The notes beneath the pieces are model-generated. The model had not been told where the DNA came from. It worked only from the letters and a program-made list of their open reading frames with translations, and made no database searches. Below, piece after piece: positions 26,930-35,084 of a DNA stretch of 64,000 bases. Both the position numbers and the translations under genes were made by a program. The DNA is from Phaeovulum sp. GTDB lineage: Bacteria > Pseudomonadota > Alphaproteobacteria > Rhodobacterales > Rhodobacteraceae. Position 1 is the first letter of the stretch; every line of letters begins with the position of its first letter. Location: the NCBI RefSeq assembly GCF_030684035.1, contig NZ_JAUXPI010000037.1, positions 1 through 64,000 of the forward strand, given 5' to 3'.

Positions 26930-27819
26930 CTTGTGCGCGGTTTCAGGCGCGGTTCCGTCGAGCGGATCAGGCTGCCGGCACCGTGGTCGGTGAACAGCTC
27001 CAGCAGGCAGGCGTTGGGAACGCGGCCGTCAAGAATGACGACGGCGCGCACGCCCTCCTCCAGCGCCTTCAGCGCGGTTTCGGCCTTCGGGATCATGCCA
27101 CCGGCGATGGTGCCATCGGCGATCATGCCGCGCACTTCATCGGGGCTCATCTGGGTGACAACCTCGCCCGCCGGGTTCTTCACGCCTGCAACATCGGTCA
27201 GGAGCAAAAGCCTGTCGGCCTTCAGCGCTCCGGCAATGGCACCGGCGGCGGTATCGCCGTTGACGTTGAAGGTTTCGTTGTCGTTGATGCCGGTGGCGAC
27301 CGGGGCGACAACGGGAATGATGCCGGCATTGTAGAGATCGCGCAGAACCTGCACGTTCATCTCGACCGGCTTGCCGACAAACCCGAGTTCGGGGTCGTCC
27401 GGCTCGCAGACCATCATGTCATCATCCTTGCCGGAAATGCCCACGGCGCGGCCGCCCTGATCGTTGATCGCCTGCACGATGCGTTTGTTGACGAGCCCCG
27501 AAAGCACCATTTCGACCACCTCGACGGTGGCCTGATCGGTTACCCGCTTGCCGCGGACCCAATCGGATTTGATGCCGAGCCTGGCCAGAAGCTCGTTGAT
27601 CATCGGGCCGCCGCCATGCACCACCACCGGGTTCATTCCGACCTGACGCATCAGCACGATATCGCGGGCGAAATCGGCCATCGCCTTTTCGTCGCCCATC
27701 GCGTTGCCGCCGAATTTCACCACCACGACGGCACCGGTATAGCGCTGCAGGTAGGGCAGGGCTTCGGAAAGCGTGCGGGCGGTGGCGATCCAGTCTCGGT
27801 TCATGCTCTGCGGTCTCAT
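26926..27819 (-). CDS. argB: Acetylglutamate kinase
   Basis: ArgB, 297 residues, phosphorylates N-acetyl-L-glutamate in arginine biosynthesis (cytosol). The amino-acid-kinase fold shows [10 protein letters not shown] near the N-terminus, [11 protein letters not shown] in the glutamate/ATP region, and [25 protein letters not shown]. The N-terminal extension (to about residue 30, [11 protein letters not shown]) is typical of arginine-inhibited, hexameric ArgB. ATG 27819 has GAGGA eight bases upstream. A second Met at 27804 is the alternative. argH lies 34 kb away in this window, so arginine genes are dispersed. Confidence 0.95.
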   Translation of the reverse strand: MRPQSMNRDWIATARTLSEALPYLQRYTGAVVVVKFGGNAMGDEKAMADFARDIVLMRQVGMNPVVVHGGGPMINELLARLGIKSDWVRGKRVTDQATVEVVEMVLSGLVNKRIVQAINDQGGRAVGISGKDDDMMVCEPDDPELGFVGKPVEMNVQVLRDLYNAGIIPVVAPVATGINDNETFNVNGDTAAGAIAGALKADRLLLLTDVAGVKNPAGEVVTQMSPDEVRGMIADGTIAGGMIPKAETALKALEEGVRAVVILDGRVPNACLLELFTDHGAGSLIRSTEPRLKPRTR

Positions 27820-27863
27820 CCTGGGGTTCCTCGGGGCGGCGCGAGGCCAGTGTTACGGCCATT

Positions 27864-27885
27864 CGCCCCCACTGCCAAGGGGGCG
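27864..27885 (-). terminator. Hairpin between engB and argB
   Basis: A 7-bp stem (27864-27870 with 27879-27885, CGCCCCC/GGGGGCG) lies in the 126-base gap between engB and argB. It may reduce readthrough from the rpmH-engB string into argB. No T-tract is evident on the reverse strand. Confidence 0.4.
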
Positions 27886-27945
27886 GCGGCGGCGACCGGG
27901 CTGCCCTCCGGGGGGGATATTTCTGTCTGAAGCAGATGCGGGGGG

Positions 27946-28593
27946 TCAGGCGAGGGTGGCGATGACGGCGCGCAGGGTTTCGATGCCGTCGCCGTTTTCG
28001 GACGAAGTGACGATCAACTCGGGGTAGGCGGCAGGGTGTTTGGCTACCGCGCCGCGGACCTGCGCGAGGATCATTTCCCGATCCGCCTGGCTCACCTTGT
28101 CGGCCTTGGTCAGCACCACCTGGAAGGTGACCGCGGAGCGATCAAGCAGCGTCAGGATTTCGTCATCCACCGGCTTGATGCCGTGCCGGGTGTCGATCAG
28201 CACGAAGGCGCGGCGCAAGGTTGCGCGGCCTGCGAGATAGGATTTGAGCAGGCGTTGCCATTTTTCGACCACGGCCTTGGGGGCCTCGGCATAGCCATAG
28301 CCGGGCAGGTCAACCAGATACGGGCCCGCGGTGGTGAAATAGTTGATTTCCTGGGTGCGGCCCGGGGTGTTGGAAGCCCGTGCCAAGGCCTTGCGCCCGG
28401 TAAGCGCGTTGATCAGGCTCGATTTGCCGACATTGGAGCGGCCTGCGAAGCACACCTCCAGCCGGTCGGGCGGCGGCAGGCCATCCATTGCCACAACGCC
28501 TTTGAGAAATTCCACCGGCCCGGCAAACAGCAGCCGACCTTTTTCGCGGGATAAGGTGTCGGGCTCGGGCGCGAGGGGAAAGTGCATCTGCAT
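27946..28593 (-). CDS. engB: Ribosome biogenesis GTPase EngB (YihA/YsxC)
   Basis: EngB, 215 residues, a small TRAFAC-class GTPase needed for 50S assembly. Motifs: G1 GRSNVGKSS (about 55-63), switch I TPGRTQ, G3 DLPGYGYA, G4 TKADK and G5 TSS. The start at 28593 (MQMHFPLAP) shares one base with the MOSC stop (TGATG). A third codon Met at 28587 is the alternative. Its place downstream of yidC and the MOSC gene is a common alphaproteobacterial order. Confidence 0.94.
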   Translation of the reverse strand: MQMHFPLAPEPDTLSREKGRLLFAGPVEFLKGVVAMDGLPPPDRLEVCFAGRSNVGKSSLINALTGRKALARASNTPGRTQEINYFTTAGPYLVDLPGYGYAEAPKAVVEKWQRLLKSYLAGRATLRRAFVLIDTRHGIKPVDDEILTLLDRSAVTFQVVLTKADKVSQADREMILAQVRGAVAKHPAAYPELIVTSSENGDGIETLRAVIATLA

Positions 28594-29345
28594 CAGATAA
28601 TCTCCACGGAGTCGCCCTGGGCAATCTCGCCGCCGGTCAGCACCCGGGCATAGACGCCGAAATCCTTGTGGCCCCAGAGCGTGTCGAGTGCTGCGAGGGT
28701 ATCGCAGTCGTCCGCGCCGGTTTCGGGGTTCACGCAGGTGGCGCGGCAGCGGGTGACGGGCTGCACGATTTCGAGCATCGCGGTGCCGATGCGGAGCCGC
28801 CGCCCGATCAGCGCCCGTTCCGCGAGTGGTTCCCAGCCCGCAATCCAGAGGTTGCCGCGCCAGCGGTTGGGGTGGAGCGGCCAACCTGCGTGGTGCGAAA
28901 GCGCATCGAGCGAAGCGAGCGACAGGAGCGACAAGAACGGGTCGGGCCAATCGGTCAGCGCCTGCCCCGGCACCTCGACCACATGGCTGGGGGCGGGGCG
29001 GCCTTCGGGCCAGAGCGGCGTGAGCCATGCGATCAGGCGGAGATGGTCGGCCTCGGACGCCATGTCGAGCGCGATTGTCCCGGCCCTGGGGTGGTGGAGC
29101 GAGACCTTTGCGCCATCGCTGCGGGCGGTGATCGCCATCAGTTCCGGCCCCGCAACGCCGCGCAGGAAGTTCAGCTTCGACTGCCAGGCACCGGGTTGCC
29201 CCTCGAATTTCGCCGACCGATGCGCAACCGCCCAGCGGCGGTCGGAAGCGAGCGCGCGCCCCGCGTGCAGAGAGGCGCGCGCAATTTCCTCAACCCCCAC
29301 CGCCTTGATCGGGTGGCGCAGGATATGGGCCAGACGGGCGGTCAT
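28593..29345 (-). CDS. MOSC-domain protein (molybdenum cofactor sulphurase-like)
   Basis: A 250-residue protein with an N-terminal beta-barrel segment ([30 protein letters not shown]) and a C-terminal MOSC domain. The conserved Cys of MOSC is in [20 protein letters not shown] proteins such as YiiM or the mARC family handle Moco-linked sulphur or N-hydroxylated compounds; the exact role here is unknown. The ATG at 29345 overlaps the yidC stop (ATGA). mobA at 44392 shows that this organism makes molybdenum cofactor. Confidence 0.8.
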   Translation of the reverse strand: MTARLAHILRHPIKAVGVEEIARASLHAGRALASDRRWAVAHRSAKFEGQPGAWQSKLNFLRGVAGPELMAITARSDGAKVSLHHPRAGTIALDMASEADHLRLIAWLTPLWPEGRPAPSHVVEVPGQALTDWPDPFLSLLSLASLDALSHHAGWPLHPNRWRGNLWIAGWEPLAERALIGRRLRIGTAMLEIVQPVTRCRATCVNPETGADDCDTLAALDTLWGHKDFGVYARVLTGGEIAQGDSVEII

Positions 29346-31177
29346 GTCTTTGGTGGCGTGCCCGGCTTCTTGCGAAAGCCGTCCAGGATATTGCCGAAAA
29401 GGTCGGGGCGTTTGTGGTGCATCGACATGATCGTGTATTGCTGGATGAAGGTGATGGTGTTGTTGGCGATCCAGTAGACCACGAGGCCCGAGGCAAAGCT
29501 GCCGAGCATGAACATGAACACCCAGGGCATCCAGGCGAAGATCATCTTCTGCGTCGGATCGGCGGGGGCTGGGTTCAGCTTTTGCTGGAACCACATCGAG
29601 ATACCCAGAAGGATCGGCAACACGCCAAGCGACAGGATGAAGAAGATCGAGCCCTGTTCTGGCGTGTTGAACGGCAAGAGCCCGAACAGGTTTAGGATCG
29701 ACGACGGGTCGGGTGCCGAGAGGTCGCGGATCCAGCCGAACCATGGCGCGTGGCGCAGTTCGATGGTGACGTAGATCACCTTGTAGAGCGAAAAGAAGAT
29801 CGGGATCTGCAGCACGATGGGCAGGCAGCCCGACGCCGGGTTGACCTTTTCGCGCTTGTAGAGCGCCATCATCTCTTGCTGCATCTTGGCCTTGTCGTCG
29901 CCGGTGCGTTCCTTCAGCTTTTCCATCTCGGGCTGAAGTTCCTTCATCTTCGCCATCGAGATGTAGGATTTGCGGGCAAGCGGAAACACCAGAAGCTTGA
30001 TGACAATGGTCAGCGCGATGATCGCCCATCCCATGTTGCCGATTGCGCCATGCAGCCAGTGCAGAAGCCAGAACATCGGCTTGGTAAGAAAGTAGAACCA
30101 GCCCCAGTCGATCGAATCGATGAAGCGGTCGATCTTGGCCTCGGTTTCGTAGGCGCGAATGGTCTCCCATTCCTTCGCCCCGGCAAAGAGCATCGAAGTG
30201 GCACTGGCGCTAGCGCCGGGGGCAACTTCAAGCACCGGCATCCGCGCCTCGGTCTGGTAGATGTCGGCACCCGGAACATATTTGACCACCGAGGTGAAGG
30301 CCTGCCCTGGCATTGGGGCAAGCGTTGTCATCCAGTACTTGTCGGTAAAGCCGGTCCAGCCGTTTTCAGCGACCACGACGACATCTGCGGGGCCTTCGGC
30401 CTGCACCGCATCAAGCTTGGTGATGTCCTTGTAATCAAGCTCTTGCAACTTGCCATCCGACATCCGCACTGCGCCCTCGTGCAGCACATAGACAGGCCGG
30501 GTGTCGGGAATGCCGTGGCGTGCGACGATGCCGTAGGGGGCAAGCCGCACGGCGGCCGCGGTGGCATTTGTTACCGACTGGGTGATGGTGAAGAGGTAGT
30601 TTTCATCGACCGAAATCTGCCGGGTGAAGGTCAGACCCGCGCCATTGTCCCAGGCCAGCGTTACCGGTGTGCCGGGGGCGAGGGTGGCATTGGCCGGGGC
30701 GGTCCAGAGCGTGCGGGCGTTCGGCACCGCGGTGGCATCAAGGCCGCCTGCCGGGCTCCAGCCATAGACCGCGTAATAGGGTTTGGCCGCGTTCAACTCG
30801 ATGCCGCCGACTTGCGCCAGCAGTCGCACGTCTGGCGAGCCTTTTTCGATCGTCTCGTGATAGCCCACCAGCGAGAGGTCGTCGATGCGCCCGCCAAGAA
30901 GCGAGATCGACCCCTTGAGGCGCGGCGTGTCGATGGTGATGCGCGCGGCGGCTGCAAGCTCGGTTGCCGCAGCGGCGGTGGCGGCGACCCCGGCGGCGGG
31001 GGCGGTGGTGGCAAGCACGGGGGCCGCAGGGGCCGCGGTATCGGTCACGCCCGCGGTCTCGGTGGCGGCGGGGACGACAGGCACCGGCGGCGGCGGCGCG
31101 AATACCGTGTACCACAGCAGGATGACCACGAAGGAAAGCACCGTCGCGAGAATGAGATTCTTGTTCTGATCGTCCAT
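29342..31177 (-). CDS. yidC: Membrane protein insertase YidC
   Basis: YidC (Oxa1 family), 611 residues, inserts and folds inner-membrane proteins with or without SecYEG. An N-terminal anchor (ILATVLSFVVILLWYTVF) is followed by an Ala/Thr/Pro-rich linker (about 30-70) and a large periplasmic beta domain (about 80-350). The five-helix insertase core follows (ALTIVIKLLVFPLARKSY, KVNPASGCLPIVLQIPIFF, and so on). The hydrophilic-groove Arg is consistent with KLLVFPLARKSYI. Start at 31177 (MDDQNKNLILA) rather than GTG 31192. It is separated from the GGDEF-EAL gene by 342 bases. Confidence 0.95.
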   Translation of the reverse strand: MDDQNKNLILATVLSFVVILLWYTVFAPPPPVPVVPAATETAGVTDTAAPAAPVLATTAPAAGVAATAAAATELAAAARITIDTPRLKGSISLLGGRIDDLSLVGYHETIEKGSPDVRLLAQVGGIELNAAKPYYAVYGWSPAGGLDATAVPNARTLWTAPANATLAPGTPVTLAWDNGAGLTFTRQISVDENYLFTITQSVTNATAAAVRLAPYGIVARHGIPDTRPVYVLHEGAVRMSDGKLQELDYKDITKLDAVQAEGPADVVVVAENGWTGFTDKYWMTTLAPMPGQAFTSVVKYVPGADIYQTEARMPVLEVAPGASASATSMLFAGAKEWETIRAYETEAKIDRFIDSIDWGWFYFLTKPMFWLLHWLHGAIGNMGWAIIALTIVIKLLVFPLARKSYISMAKMKELQPEMEKLKERTGDDKAKMQQEMMALYKREKVNPASGCLPIVLQIPIFFSLYKVIYVTIELRHAPWFGWIRDLSAPDPSSILNLFGLLPFNTPEQGSIFFILSLGVLPILLGISMWFQQKLNPAPADPTQKMIFAWMPWVFMFMLGSFASGLVVYWIANNTITFIQQYTIMSMHHKRPDLFGNILDGFRKKPGTPPKT

Positions 31178-31519
31178 CGGGGGGAGCACCACCAGCCAGT
31201 TCAGGGTTGGGCTGGTTCAACAGAAGGGGGGCGCAAAGGTCAAGCGGTTTTACCCGTTGCAAAGGCCGGACACGGCGGAATGACGGCTGCGCAGGCAACG
31301 CCCGGCGGTTCGGCGCTGCGCGGCGCGGCCTGGCACCGCTCTTTTACCGGGCGGCGTGGCCCCGCGCGCGCTGACGCGGCGATACCCGCGGTTGGCGGGT
31401 CATGCGCCAAGACCGGTCTGCCGGGGCCTGGAACAGGCCAGAGCTGTGCCGAAAGCTGTGGCTTGCGCGCGCCCCGGCAGCCATCGCGACAGCGGCTCGT
31501 GCAAGCCGCCCCCGCCCGC
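31178..31519 (-). other. Intergenic region between the GGDEF-EAL gene and yidC
   Basis: No convincing gene is seen in these 342 bases. A multi-branched fold is possible at 31420-31478: an 8-bp outer stem (31420-31427 with 31471-31478) encloses CCTG-GAA-CAGG and a second arm at 31438-31445/31454-31461 with one mismatch. It lies just downstream of the GGDEF-EAL stop, so it may be a transcript end. A promoter-like TTGACC-N17-TTGAAC on the reverse strand (31243 to 31215) could drive yidC. Frames here look like shadows. Confidence 0.35.
31215..31243 (-). promoter_or_regulatory. Weak promoter-like site upstream of yidC
   Basis: On the reverse strand TTGACC (31243 to 31238) and TTGAAC (31220 to 31215) are 17 bases apart and 38 bases before the yidC ATG. 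The -35 is good and the -10 matches only three of six. It would explain how yidC is expressed independently of the long gap behind it. Confidence 0.25.
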
Positions 31520-33049
31520 TCAACGTTTGCGGAGGCCGAGCCTTGGCGTCGCTTGCAGCTTGGCGCGGTGCCGCCCGATCCATTCGAGCGTGTCTTCATA
31601 TGCCATTGCGCGTGCGACGGCGGGGCCTTGCACATAACCGCAGCCAAGCTGCGCCAGCATCGCGTGCTCGCCAAGGCTGGCGACCCCGTCGGCCAGTGTT
31701 TCGACGCCGAGCTGCTCGGCAAGTGAGAGGATAGCAGCGACAAGGCTTTGCTGTTCGGGGTCGCTGTCCACATGCACGACGAAGCTGCGGTCGATTCGCA
31801 GGCGACGAACCGAGCATTTCCGGATTGCGGAAATCGGTGCCGGTCCGTTGCCAAATCCCGCCAGTTCGATGCTGCACCCGATCTGCGCGAGTTTTGCGAG
31901 GGTATGGCTGGCAATATCCTGTGCGCTGTCCGAAGCTGAGGTCTCTGGCACTTGCACACGCAGCCGCGCCGGGGCGGTATCGAAGCGGTCGAGGTCCCAT
32001 TTCAGCCGCTCTGGCAGGCTGGGGTTGCGCAACTCGTCAAGCGTGACCGGCAGTGTCAGGGTGGCCGCACCGAGACCCTCGCCCGCCCAACCGCGAAGCG
32101 CCGAGAAGCCGTGGTAGAGCATCACCTCGCTCAACCGGGCTTGCAGGCCCTCGGCACGGATGGCCGGAGCGAAATCGGCGGAGGTCAAAAAGCCGCGCTC
32201 GGGGTGCAGCCAGACAGGAACCAGCTCAAAGCCCGAAACCTCGCCGGTGTCAGAGCAAAGCTGCGGCAGGAAATGCGCGATGATCTGCCCTTCTTCCAAC
32301 GCGGCACCAACCTGCCCGGTCAGTTCGGAATGCTCGTGCACCGACCGTTCGATCTCGGTGGAATAGGCACGGATTGCGCCGGGCCCGAAGCGGCGCGCCT
32401 CGTCGGCGGCGGTTTCGGCGGCGGCGAGCATGGCGGTGCCGTTGCGCGCCGGGGCGCGGCTGACAAGGCAAAAGCCGACATGCGCCGAAACGTAGACCGT
32501 GCCCTGATCGCGCGACAATGGCACTTCGACCGCCGATTGAAGCCGCGCGGCGATTTGCAGCACGCTTTCAAGGTCGGCGCGGCGGACCGGGGCAAGAACA
32601 ACGGCAAACCGCCCGCCGCCGAGCTGGGCTACCAGATCATGCTCGCGCAGCGCGCCATGTAGGCGCTCGGCCGTGCGGCGCATGACCTCGGCAAAGCCTG
32701 CCTCGCCGCTTGCGGTCGCCAGCGCCTCGGCATCATCCAGCCCGATGACGAAGGCGGCGGTGCCGCGACCGCTGGCGGCGGCATCTTCAAGTGCCGCTTC
32801 AAGCACCGCCTCGGCTTCGGCGCGCAGTGGCAGCCGGGTTGCGGGGTCGCGTTCGGGCTGCGCGGCCGCCGGAGCGGTGTTCGGCATCCGCGCGAGCCAG
32901 GCCACCGCCACAGCTGCGCTGACCACCAGAAGCGCGCCTGCCAGACCAAACCAGTAGCCCGCCAGGCCTGCCGCAGGCACAAAGGCCAGCATGTCGCGCC
33001 GGGTCATTTCGCCCAGCCAGGCAAGGCCGCGGATATGTTTGAACGACAT
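31520..33049 (-). CDS. Degenerate GGDEF-EAL membrane protein
   Basis: A 509-residue protein with two N-terminal membrane segments (about 18-52), a GGDEF-like domain (about 65-235) and an EAL-like domain (about 245-495). Catalytic motifs are lost. GGDEF reads GGGRF (144-148). EAL reads ELV (275-277) followed by Pro instead of Arg. DDFG reads LAGFG (396-400), and AEGVE reads ADGVA (453-457). RIDRSF (419-423) and the ending GCGYVQGPAVARA keep the fold recognisable. It is therefore probably an inactive c-di-GMP sensor, scaffold or RNA-related protein rather than an enzyme. It sits between ttcA and yidC in the rpmH cluster. Confidence 0.85.
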   Translation of the reverse strand: MSFKHIRGLAWLGEMTRRDMLAFVPAAGLAGYWFGLAGALLVVSAAVAVAWLARMPNTAPAAAQPERDPATRLPLRAEAEAVLEAALEDAAASGRGTAAFVIGLDDAEALATASGEAGFAEVMRRTAERLHGALREHDLVAQLGGGRFAVVLAPVRRADLESVLQIAARLQSAVEVPLSRDQGTVYVSAHVGFCLVSRAPARNGTAMLAAAETAADEARRFGPGAIRAYSTEIERSVHEHSELTGQVGAALEEGQIIAHFLPQLCSDTGEVSGFELVPVWLHPERGFLTSADFAPAIRAEGLQARLSEVMLYHGFSALRGWAGEGLGAATLTLPVTLDELRNPSLPERLKWDLDRFDTAPARLRVQVPETSASDSAQDIASHTLAKLAQIGCSIELAGFGNGPAPISAIRKCSVRRLRIDRSFVVHVDSDPEQQSLVAAILSLAEQLGVETLADGVASLGEHAMLAQLGCGYVQGPAVARAMAYEDTLEWIGRHRAKLQATPRLGLRKR

Positions 33050-33125
33050 CGCTTCTCACCCGTCCATGCTGCGGGCGCGCAAGCCCCCGGTGCGGCGAGG
33101 TTAGGCAGTTTTGGTGAGCCAGCGG

Positions 33126-34016
33126 TTAATCGGCGTGCCGCAGATTTGGCGGCATTCGCGTAAAACCCGCAGCACTTTCGGCCCCGGACGCATCAAGCGC
33201 CAACCCGGCAAAATCGAACAGCGCCGGATCGAGCAGATGCGAGGGGCGCGCATTCTTCAGGGCGCGGAACATCACCTGCCGACGGCCGGGGCTGCGGGCC
33301 TCCCAGCCATCGAGGATCGATTTCACCTGCTGGCGCTGCAAACCATCCTGACTGCCGCAGAGGTCGCAAGGAATGATCGGGTAGTTCATCGCCCGCGCGA
33401 ACCTGTCGCAATCGGCCTCGGCCACGAAGGCCAAGGGGCGGAGCACGAAAAGATCGCCCTCTTCGTTCACCAGCTTCGGCGGCATCGTCGCCAGCCGCCC
33501 GCCGTGAAAGAGGTTCATGAAGAAGGTTTCCAGAATGTCGTCGCGGTGGTGGCCGAGCACCACGGCCGAGCACCCCTCTTCGCGCGCGATGCGGTAAAGG
33601 TTGCCGCGCCGGAGCCGCGAGCACAGGCTGCACATGGTGCCACCCGGCGCGATCTTGTCCATCACCACCGAATAGGTATCCTGATACTCGATCCGGTGTT
33701 TCACCCCCATGCGCGTCAGAAATGCGGGCAGCACGGTGGCGGGAAAGCCGGGCTGGCCCTGATCGAGGTTGCAGGCGATCAGTTCGACCGGCAAGAGGCC
33801 GCGCCATTGCAGCTCGTGCAGCACGGCAAGCAGGGTGTAGCTGTCCTTGCCGCCGGAAAGGCAGACAAGCCAGCGCGCACCACGTTCCACCATGGCGTAG
33901 GCATGAATGGCGTCGCGCACCTCGCGCACCAGCCGCTTGCGCAGTTTGCGAAACTCGGTCGAGGTAGGCGCGCCCTGAAACAGCGGATGGATTTCGCCCG
34001 CGTCGTCATTCGGCAT
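33126..34016 (-). CDS. ttcA: tRNA 2-thiocytidine(32) synthetase TtcA
   Basis: A 296-residue PP-loop ATPase. The PP-loop is [12 protein letters not shown], and two CXXC pairs (CSLCSR and CDLCGS) bind the 4Fe-4S cluster that distinguishes TtcA from TilS. TtcA thiolates cytidine 32 of some tRNAs using IscS-derived sulphur. The Arg-rich segment [15 protein letters not shown] and [15 protein letters not shown] match the family. Start at 34016 ([11 protein letters not shown]); upstream codons overlap yidD by 11 bases only. Being in the rpmH-yidC string is a Rhodobacterales-type arrangement, by recollection. Confidence 0.92.
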   Translation of the reverse strand: MPNDDAGEIHPLFQGAPTSTEFRKLRKRLVREVRDAIHAYAMVERGARWLVCLSGGKDSYTLLAVLHELQWRGLLPVELIACNLDQGQPGFPATVLPAFLTRMGVKHRIEYQDTYSVVMDKIAPGGTMCSLCSRLRRGNLYRIAREEGCSAVVLGHHRDDILETFFMNLFHGGRLATMPPKLVNEEGDLFVLRPLAFVAEADCDRFARAMNYPIIPCDLCGSQDGLQRQQVKSILDGWEARSPGRRQVMFRALKNARPSHLLDPALFDFAGLALDASGAESAAGFTRMPPNLRHAD

Positions 34017-34251
34017 CGTGGTCCCCCTTGCAGGGCGGCACCGGGTCATAGCCATGCCCGCCCCAGGGGTGACACCGCAACACCCGCGCCGCAGCAAGCC
34101 AGGTGCCCTTGAATGCGCCGTGTTTTTCCAACGCCTCAAGCGCATAGGCCGAGCAGGTGGGCTGATAGCGGCAGCCATGCCCGACCCATGGGCTGAACAA
34201 AAGCCGATAGGCGCGCACCGGAAGCGCGACAACATGGGCAAGCGGGGTCAT
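34006..34251 (-). CDS. yidD: Membrane protein insertion efficiency factor YidD
   Basis: YidD, 81 residues, a small inner-membrane-associated protein that assists YidC-dependent insertion. The family core [22 protein letters not shown] and [13 protein letters not shown] is complete, with its conserved cysteines. The ATG overlaps the rnpA stop (ATGA) and the stop overlaps ttcA by 11 bases, so translation of all three is coupled. The rnpA-yidD-yidC order is conserved in bacteria, here with two insertions. Confidence 0.94.
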   Translation of the reverse strand: MTPLAHVVALPVRAYRLLFSPWVGHGCRYQPTCSAYALEALEKHGAFKGTWLAAARVLRCHPWGGHGYDPVPPCKGDHDAE

Positions 34252-34691
34252 TTCGCGTCTCCGTGAAGCTGCGCCAGAACCCGCGTCAGATCGGCCACCA
34301 TCGCGGCAAAATCGCGCTCTGCCGTGGCGCCGGCGCGGCCTACCAGAACATAGTCCCAGCCGGGGCGGGCACCAAGGGGCAGCACCTCGCGCGCCAATGC
34401 GCGCAGCCGCCGCTTGGCCCGGTTGCGCGCCACCGCATTGCCGACCTTTTTCGAGCAGGTAAATCCGACCCGCACCGCCTGCGCCTGTGCCGCCTCGGTC
34501 TCGGCCCGTTTGCGCGCCTGCAACAGGAATCCCGGGGTGCTTTGGCGGCGGGCGCTTGCGGCGCGCAGAAAATCGGGGCGCTTGCGCAGGGTTTCAAACG
34601 CCAGCCTTCCCGTCGCACAAACGGAAACCGCCGGTGCGCTTCCCGGTTCCCGACCAATTGGGCGGTTTGCGGGAGCCTCCGGCGGTGCCAT
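34248..34691 (-). CDS. rnpA: Ribonuclease P protein component
   Basis: RnpA, 147 residues, the protein subunit of RNase P that helps RnpB RNA mature tRNA 5' ends. The RNR box is [15 protein letters not shown], in the C-terminal half, and [13 protein letters not shown] precedes it. A 30-residue N-terminal extension precedes the core ([15 protein letters not shown]). It is 18 bases downstream of rpmH, the usual neighbour, and overlaps yidD. Confidence 0.94.
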   Translation of the reverse strand: MAPPEAPANRPIGREPGSAPAVSVCATGRLAFETLRKRPDFLRAASARRQSTPGFLLQARKRAETEAAQAQAVRVGFTCSKKVGNAVARNRAKRRLRALAREVLPLGARPGWDYVLVGRAGATAERDFAAMVADLTRVLAQLHGDAK

Positions 34692-34708
34692 GCCGTGTGA
34701 CCTGTGGC

Positions 34709-34843
34709 TTAGGCCGAAAGCTTCGCGCGGCCCTTGGCGCGGCGGGCGTTCAGCACACGACGGCCACCTTTGGTGGCCATGCGCGCACGAAAACCGTGGC
34801 GGCGGGCGCGAACGAGGTTCGACGGCTGGAACGTGCGCTTCAT
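34709..34843 (-). CDS. rpmH: 50S ribosomal protein L34
   Basis: L34, 44 residues, found by translating the reverse strand. It starts [20 protein letters not shown] and ends with the basic tail [25 protein letters not shown] precedes the ATG at 34843. It heads the reverse-strand cluster rpmH-rnpA-yidD-ttcA and onward. In many bacteria this block flanks the replication origin, but no dnaA or origin is seen here. Confidence 0.96.
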   Translation of the reverse strand: MKRTFQPSNLVRARRHGFRARMATKGGRRVLNARRAKGRAKLSA

Positions 34844-34903
34844 CGTGTCTTCTCCGGTTCAGGCAGCCCGACAGGATCGGAATCGAGCGCCGCAGTCATT
34901 CGA

Positions 34904-34924
34904 AGCCCGGTCTTTAGTCGGGCT
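34904..34924 (-). promoter_or_regulatory. Inverted repeat AGCCCG-N9-CGGGCT over the rpmH -10 region
   Basis: Two 6-bp arms (34904-34909 and 34919-34924) flank the proposed -10 hexamer of rpmH symmetrically. This could be an operator, or a start-proximal RNA hairpin. Only the symmetry is seen; the binding protein is unknown. Confidence 0.3.
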
Positions 34925-34939
34925 GGCCGCTCAAGTCAA
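34911..34939 (-). promoter_or_regulatory. Promoter for the rpmH cluster
   Basis: On the reverse strand TTGACT (34939 to 34934) and TAAAGA (34916 to 34911) are 17 bases apart, about 70 bases before the rpmH start. It is placed correctly for the whole rpmH-rnpA-yidD-ttcA string. Called by eye. Confidence 0.45.
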
Positions 34940-35084
34940 TTCGTTCGGCACGGGTATTTGTTGCAATCCACCGCGCATCCGCCGCTGCCGCTCTTCGGCA
35001 CCCTGTTTTTCCGGCGAAAGCTTTGATAACGCTGTTGGGGCGTGGCGCTGCACCCCTTGGCCAGCGCCGCCGCGCGAGGAAGGC

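Noticed and set aside
29750-31726. A 658-residue forward frame opposite yidC
   Set aside because: It covers yidC antisense and a gene-free stretch; it is rich in Arg/Gly/His and has no family resemblance.
31240-31959. A reverse-strand frame extending past the GGDEF-EAL stop, as a possible frameshift of that gene
   Set aside because: It overlaps the true C-terminus in a different frame, has no EAL-like features, and the real gene ends normally after its GCGYVQG motif.
34844-35084. Replication origin near rpmH
   Set aside because: rpmH clusters can lie near oriC, but no dnaA, no gidA/parAB and no AT-rich DnaA-box cluster were seen in this GC-rich gap.
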